NCBI GenBank assembly: GCA_045540815.1
Contig: JAZQHY010000067.1
Location: 1 to 54,429 of the forward strand
DNA length: 54,429 nt
Reading direction: 5' to 3'
From: JAZQHR01 sp045540815
GTDB lineage: Bacteria > Bacillota > Clostridia > UMGS1810
Position numbers and translations under genes: made by a program. The notes beneath the pieces are model-generated. The model was not told the origin of the DNA and did no database searches. It saw nothing but the letters and a program-made list of their open reading frames with translations. The stretch's first letter is position 1. Every line of letters begins with the position of its first letter. Positions 50,704-54,429 of this stretch are shown here, piece after piece.

Positions 50704-52236
50704 ATGACAAAAAGAATTTTAGCTGGTTTACTTTCAGTTATGATGCTTATGTCGCTTATGACATTTACAGCATTAGCAGAAGATGTTGAGTTTGTGATTG
50801 ATGACAGACTACCGGAGCTTACATACACAATCACAGACCTTGTAAGTGAAGGTTACGTTAACGATGACCCTGAGTTTGGTTTAAAATATAACCTTACTAC
50901 CGATTCGGTTATCACATTTGACTTTCCGCTAGACTGGATTTCTGTATGGGATATGGATTTTCAGAGATATGTATTTTCACCTGGTTTCTATGATATGGCT
51001 GATTATGTAGAATCATTTGAAGTTTCGGTTAATGGAAATCAAAATACACGTATTGATAACATCAATGCCGATATGCTTGAAAAAGGTGAATCGGAAATAA
51101 ACTACTTTGCATCTGGTACCAAGGTTAAATTTAATTGGCAGGGTTATTACTCTGTATATGCTTCAGTAGGTTTCGAAAGTGCTGAAGAGAGAATTGAATT
51201 TTACACTAAATATGCGGATGTAGTTGGAAATCTTCTTGAAAAAGACGGTCACGTAACTTTTAGCTTCGACGTCTTTGTTGAAATGGGCGAAGGCGAAGTG
51301 TCTGACGAAGGATTTGGAGATTTCACAGGCGGAGAAGGAGATTTCGCTCCTGAATATTCAGCAGAAGACGTTTATAACACAGACCTTGTAACTATCGATG
51401 GTATAAAAGACATCTACCACCAGAGTTGGTACAGCATTGGTCAGGAAGAAGAGTATATAACATACTGTACAACTCCGCTTGTAATCACAGCAAAGACAGC
51501 ACTTGATGATTTCGCAGTATATCCTATGTATTATATAAATGAAGGTCAGTTATGGGACGAAAAAGAACCTATCTATCCTGACGGCAAGAAGGCACAGGAT
51601 TATGACTGGTACGAGAGCCATAAGAAATATGAGGCAGAACACCCTGATGCCGACCTTGTGGAGTATATATACGCAGATGCAGGAGAGAAATACACTATCA
51701 CAAAACCGGGTATATATCATTTGTATGCTACTATATATGACGAAGCAGGAAATTACGAAAATGACATCAGAACCAGCGTAACTCTAAAGGTTACAAACCT
51801 TAATGCAAAATACACAGACTCTAAGGTGCTTGTTGACGGTGAAGAGTACAAGTTTGAGGCATACAACATAGAAGACAACAACTACTTCAAGCTTCGTGAT
51901 ATCGCTATGATGCTTAACAAAAACGACAATTTCAATCAGTACATCAACGTAATTTGGGACGCTGAAAAAGAAGTTGTAAATATCAAGCGTGGTGAAAAGT
52001 ATCAGGCAGTAGGCGGTGAGTTCGCCGAGGGCGACGGTATGTCAAAGGTTGCCGAGTACGGTGCAACCGAGCTTTACATTGACGGCTATCCTACACCTGT
52101 AAGAGCATATTTGATAAACGGCAACAACTACTTCAAACTTCGTGAACTTGCACAGGTATTTGGTACATTTGAGGTAGGCTGGGACGAAGCAGCAAACAGC
52201 GTAATCATTGATACACTTTCAGTACTTAATCAGTAA
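50704..52236 (+). CDS. secreted protein with C-terminal copper-amine-oxidase-N1-like domain
   Basis: 510 residues. Signal peptide 1-25 (cleavage after 'TALA'). Residues about 30-330 are beta-rich and acidic with no recognised family. Residues about 375-505 form a Cu_amine_oxidN1-like domain ('SKVLVDGEEYKFEAYNIEDNNYFKLRDIAMMLN', 'LYIDGYPTPVRAYLINGNNYFKLRELAQVFG'). AAAGGAGAG precedes the ATG. Only repeat copy G lies between the pnp terminator and this gene and no sigma-A promoter is evident, so transcription may come through or from the repeat. Confidence 0.85.
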   Translation: MTKRILAGLLSVMMLMSLMTFTALAEDVEFVIDDRLPELTYTITDLVSEGYVNDDPEFGLKYNLTTDSVITFDFPLDWISVWDMDFQRYVFSPGFYDMADYVESFEVSVNGNQNTRIDNINADMLEKGESEINYFASGTKVKFNWQGYYSVYASVGFESAEERIEFYTKYADVVGNLLEKDGHVTFSFDVFVEMGEGEVSDEGFGDFTGGEGDFAPEYSAEDVYNTDLVTIDGIKDIYHQSWYSIGQEEEYITYCTTPLVITAKTALDDFAVYPMYYINEGQLWDEKEPIYPDGKKAQDYDWYESHKKYEAEHPDADLVEYIYADAGEKYTITKPGIYHLYATIYDEAGNYENDIRTSVTLKVTNLNAKYTDSKVLVDGEEYKFEAYNIEDNNYFKLRDIAMMLNKNDNFNQYINVIWDAEKEVVNIKRGEKYQAVGGEFAEGDGMSKVAEYGATELYIDGYPTPVRAYLINGNNYFKLRELAQVFGTFEVGWDEAANSVIIDTLSVLNQ

Positions 52237-52252
52237 TAATATAACAGTATAT

Positions 52253-52281
52253 GAAGGCGGATTTATATAATCCGCCTTTAC
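52253..52281 (+). terminator. hairpin between secreted protein gene and luxS
   Basis: AAGGCGGATT / AATCCGCCTT stem (10 bp) with a weak T tract, 18 nt before the luxS start. Could be a leaky terminator or attenuator. Confidence 0.5.
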
Positions 52282-52298
52282 AATTTGGAGGAAAACTA

Positions 52299-52754
52299 AT
52301 GGCAAATAAAGTCGAAAGCTTTGAGCTTGACCATACAAAAGTTAAAGCACCTTTTCTTAGAAAGTGCTGTGTAGAGCAGGGCAAAATGGGTGACAAGGTT
52401 ACAAAATTCGATATAAGATTTATGCAACCAAATAAAGAGGAGATGGAATCAGACGGTATTCACACTCTTGAGCATCTACTTGCAACTTGTTTAAGAGAAG
52501 AACTGCCAAACATTATAGACTTATCGCCTATGGGTTGTCGTACAGGTTTTTATATGACTATGTGGGGCGAGCCGGAAGCAAAGAAAGTTGCAGACAAACT
52601 TATAATTTGTCTTGAAAAGACGCTTAGTATGGACACTATCCCTGCCGACAATGAAGTGCAATGCGGTAACTATCGCTTGCACTCGCTTGAACGTGCAAAA
52701 GAGTACGCGAGAAAGTTTATCGCGGGCAAGGATAAGATACTTGAAATATTTTGA
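52299..52754 (+). CDS. luxS: S-ribosylhomocysteine lyase
   Basis: 151 residues. Cleaves S-ribosylhomocysteine to homocysteine and DPD, the autoinducer-2 precursor. Metal ligands His55 and His59 in the HTLEH motif and Cys122 in 'QCGNY'; Glu58 and Cys80 ('MGCRTGFY') match the catalytic residues. The start is the ATG at 52299 with TTTGGAGGA upstream; a longer in-frame ORF reads through the hairpin. No pfs gene beside it. Confidence 0.97.
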   Translation: MANKVESFELDHTKVKAPFLRKCCVEQGKMGDKVTKFDIRFMQPNKEEMESDGIHTLEHLLATCLREELPNIIDLSPMGCRTGFYMTMWGEPEAKKVADKLIICLEKTLSMDTIPADNEVQCGNYRLHSLERAKEYARKFIAGKDKILEIF

Positions 52755-52777
52755 TAGGCTGATAAATACCACTCAAA

Positions 52778-52827
52778 AGGCTCCTCTGTGTAAGGGGAGC
52801 TGTCATCTTTGATGACTGTGGGTTTGT
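52778..52827 (+). repeat. free-standing small CTCCCTT-type hairpin repeat
   Basis: AGGCTCCTCTGTGTAAGGGG, then GTCATC / GATGAC stem and GTGGGTTTGT. The gap 52755-53098 contains only this repeat and the rpoB promoter and leader. Confidence 0.7.
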
Positions 52828-52861
52828 TTTTATAAAAAACAAAAATTTTAAACAAAAACTG

Positions 52862-52890
52862 TTGACAGTCTTTAAAAGTTATGATATCAT
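52862..52890 (+). promoter_or_regulatory. rpoB promoter
   Basis: TTGACA, 17-nt spacer, TATCAT. Confidence 0.75.
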
Positions 52891-52896
52891 TATAAA

Positions 52897-53098
52897 TTGC
52901 AGTTATATGTTCTCGCGGAGCGTCCTGCTGTTTTCCAAAATATGTATATTATGGAAAATATATGGAAATCCTAACAGATATCTGCATTTCGTGATATTTA
53001 TATAAATGTACATATTTAATATGATATCTAAGGAATTTACCGAGTACCATAAGACGTTATGGTAACGAAAAAAATCTTTTTATGAGGTGATAGAATAT
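52897..53098 (+). promoter_or_regulatory. long structured rpoB leader
   Basis: About 200 nt of AT-rich leader. Inverted repeats include TTTTCC / GGAAAA, AGATATC / GATATCT and a perfect TACCATAA / TTATGGTA hairpin (53045-53064) about 35 nt before the ATG. No ORF. Confidence 0.45.
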
Positions 53099-54429
53099 AT
53101 GGCAAAAGCTAACAAGTCTATGGTTCACCCGATTAAACTGGGTAAAACCGAACGAATGAGCTATTCGAGAATCGAAGAAGTCGTTGAGATGCCAAATCTT
53201 ATCGAAGTGCAGAAAAATTCTTATCAGTGGTTCTTGGATAAGGGTCTAAAAGAAGTGTTAGAAGATGTTTCTCCAATATGCGATTTTTCCGGTAATCTAA
53301 TATTGGAATTTTGTGATTATTATTTAGAAGATAATCCAAAATACGACGTAGAGGAATGTAAAGAGAGAGATGCTACATACTCTAAACCTCTTAAAATTAA
53401 GGTAAGACTCATTAACAAAGAAACCGGTGAAGTTAAAGAACAGGAAATATTTATGGGTGAATTCCCTCTTATGACAGAGCAGGGAACATTTATAATAAAC
53501 GGTGCAGAGCGAGTTATCGTTAGCCAGGTTGTTCGTTCTCCTGGTATATACTACGCTATGCAGCACGATAAGCTTGGTAAGGAGCTTTACGATGCTACCG
53601 TTATTCCTAACAGAGGTGCGTGGTTGGAATACGAAGTGGATTCCAATGACGTCTTTTCGGTGCGTATAGACAGAACAAGAAAGATTCCTGTTACTGTTCT
53701 TATCCGTGCACTAGGACTAAGTTCAAATGCGCAGATTCTTGATATGTTTGGTGATGACGAAAAATTCCTTATCACATTAGAAAAAGATTCTACTACAAAT
53801 ACAGATGAAGCGCTTATCGAGATATACAAAAGATTAAGACCAGGCGAGCCTCCTACAGTTGAGAGTGCTACAAGCCTTCTTAATGCTATGTTCTTTGACC
53901 CTAAGAGATATGAGCTTTCAAAGGTTGGACGTTTTAAATTCAACAAAAAGCTTGCTATTTCAAAGAGAATAAGAAATCAGGTTGCTGCACGTGATATCGT
54001 TGACGCTGAAACTGGTGAAGTGTTTGCTAAAGCAGGCGAAATGATTTCGCGTGAAAAAGCTGTTGAAATCGAAAAAGCAGGTATCAACACCGTTTACGTA
54101 AATGTTGACGGCAAAGAGCTTAAAATATTCTCAAATGATATGGTATGGTTATCAGACCACGTTGATTTTGATTATTCTGATTTAGAAATAAATGAAAAGG
54201 TTAAATTCAGTGTCCTTAAAGAAATCCTTGGTGAATTTACTAATGTAGATGACATCAAGAAGGAAATGGTAAGAAGAATTGACGACCTTATTCCTAAGCA
54301 TATAATAGTTGAAGATATATTCGCATCTATCAACTATCACAATAATCTATCTTATGGTATCGGTACTACAGACGATATCGACCACTTGGGCAACAGAAGA
54401 CTAAGAGCAGTTGGTGAGCTTTTACAGAA
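53099..54429 (+). CDS. rpoB: RNA polymerase beta subunit (5' part, runs off window)
   Basis: The first 443 codons are present and the frame is open to the edge. N-terminal 'VHPIKLGKTERMSYSRIEEVVEMPNLIEVQKNSYQWFL' and 'TEQGTFIINGAERVIVSQVVRSPGIYY' are diagnostic, and the window ends at 'DDIDHLGNRRLRAVGELL', just before the rifampicin-binding cluster. Catalytic-core subunit of RNA polymerase. GAGGTGA lies 8 nt before the ATG at 53099. Unusually it follows luxS and its own promoter, not rplJ-rplL. Confidence 0.98.
   Translation, partial: MAKANKSMVHPIKLGKTERMSYSRIEEVVEMPNLIEVQKNSYQWFLDKGLKEVLEDVSPICDFSGNLILEFCDYYLEDNPKYDVEECKERDATYSKPLKIKVRLINKETGEVKEQEIFMGEFPLMTEQGTFIINGAERVIVSQVVRSPGIYYAMQHDKLGKELYDATVIPNRGAWLEYEVDSNDVFSVRIDRTRKIPVTVLIRALGLSSNAQILDMFGDDEKFLITLEKDSTTNTDEALIEIYKRLRPGEPPTVESATSLLNAMFFDPKRYELSKVGRFKFNKKLAISKRIRNQVAARDIVDAETGEVFAKAGEMISREKAVEIEKAGINTVYVNVDGKELKIFSNDMVWLSDHVDFDYSDLEINEKVKFSVLKEILGEFTNVDDIKKEMVRRIDDLIPKHIIVEDIFASINYHNNLSYGIGTTDDIDHLGNRRLRAVGELLQ

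Noticed and set aside
1..54429. tRNA or rRNA genes
   Set aside because: I scanned intergenic gaps for T-loop-like GGTTCGAATCC patterns and rRNA-like stretches and found none. A tRNAscan or Infernal run would settle it.

Overview
The window looks like chromosomal DNA of a low-GC, spore-forming-lineage member of the Clostridia (Bacillota). It carries spoVG, spoVT and an mreB/mbl homologue, a one-chain pyruvate:ferredoxin oxidoreductase of strict anaerobes, the Gram-positive nusA-ylxR-ylxQ-infB cluster, strong AGGAGG ribosome sites, and many secreted proteins with copper-amine-oxidase-N-terminal-like or jelly-roll-like domains. The genus cannot be named from sequence alone. Almost everything is on the + strand. 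No rRNA, tRNA, CRISPR array or transposase gene was found.

Layout. 1-1720: a small phage-like control region, with a leftward cysteine-rich microprotein plus a DUF1492-type gene, divergent from an XRE repressor plus DUF896 gene, and three phased operator-like dyads between them. 1811-5233: serine and PLP metabolism (serC-serA, pdxK). 5407-7672: an orphan EIIC-type membrane protein and a lipoprotein. 7701-15250: a translation and envelope block, rpsB-tsf / pyrH-frr-uppS-cdsA-dxr-rseP. 15428-22705: an NhaC antiporter, a large beta-helix-type secreted protein, rqcH, a YgjV-like membrane protein and a copper-amine-oxidase-like secreted protein. 22839-28982: a TatD-linked radical SAM protein, nifJ and a VanW/G5 protein. 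29230-32526: mbl, spoVG, murC, rpsT. 32945-36993: two tandem paralogous secreted proteins. 37170-39758: cysK, hemolysin III, spoVT. 39896-50443: the rimP-nusA-ylxR-ylxQ-infB-rbfA-nrnA-truB-ribF-rpsO-pnp cluster. 50704-end: a secreted protein, luxS and the 5' part of rpoB with its own promoter and leader.

The most unusual content is not protein coding. A family of about 190-bp structured repeats occurs six times in full (4154, 11063, 14003, 21582, 46497, 50492) plus several fragments. Each copy has 28-29-bp terminal inverted repeats, an internal stem-loop module and an invariant GGCAGAC/GTCTGCC stem enclosing an exchangeable core. Between copies the two ends change together at several positions, so pairing or matching of ends nearly 200 nt apart seems to be preserved. 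Five of the six full copies lie 16-66 nt before a start codon, and one supplies the last codons and stop of dxr. Smaller hairpin repeats are nested in the cores and also occur alone.

How genes work together: most housekeeping genes form recognisable operons for translation (S2, EF-Ts, RRF, IF-2, RbfA, RimP, S15, S20, PNPase, RqcH) and cell envelope precursors (UppS, CdsA, Dxr, RseP, MurC, Mbl). The accessory part is dominated by secreted proteins, three of which share a C-terminal module.
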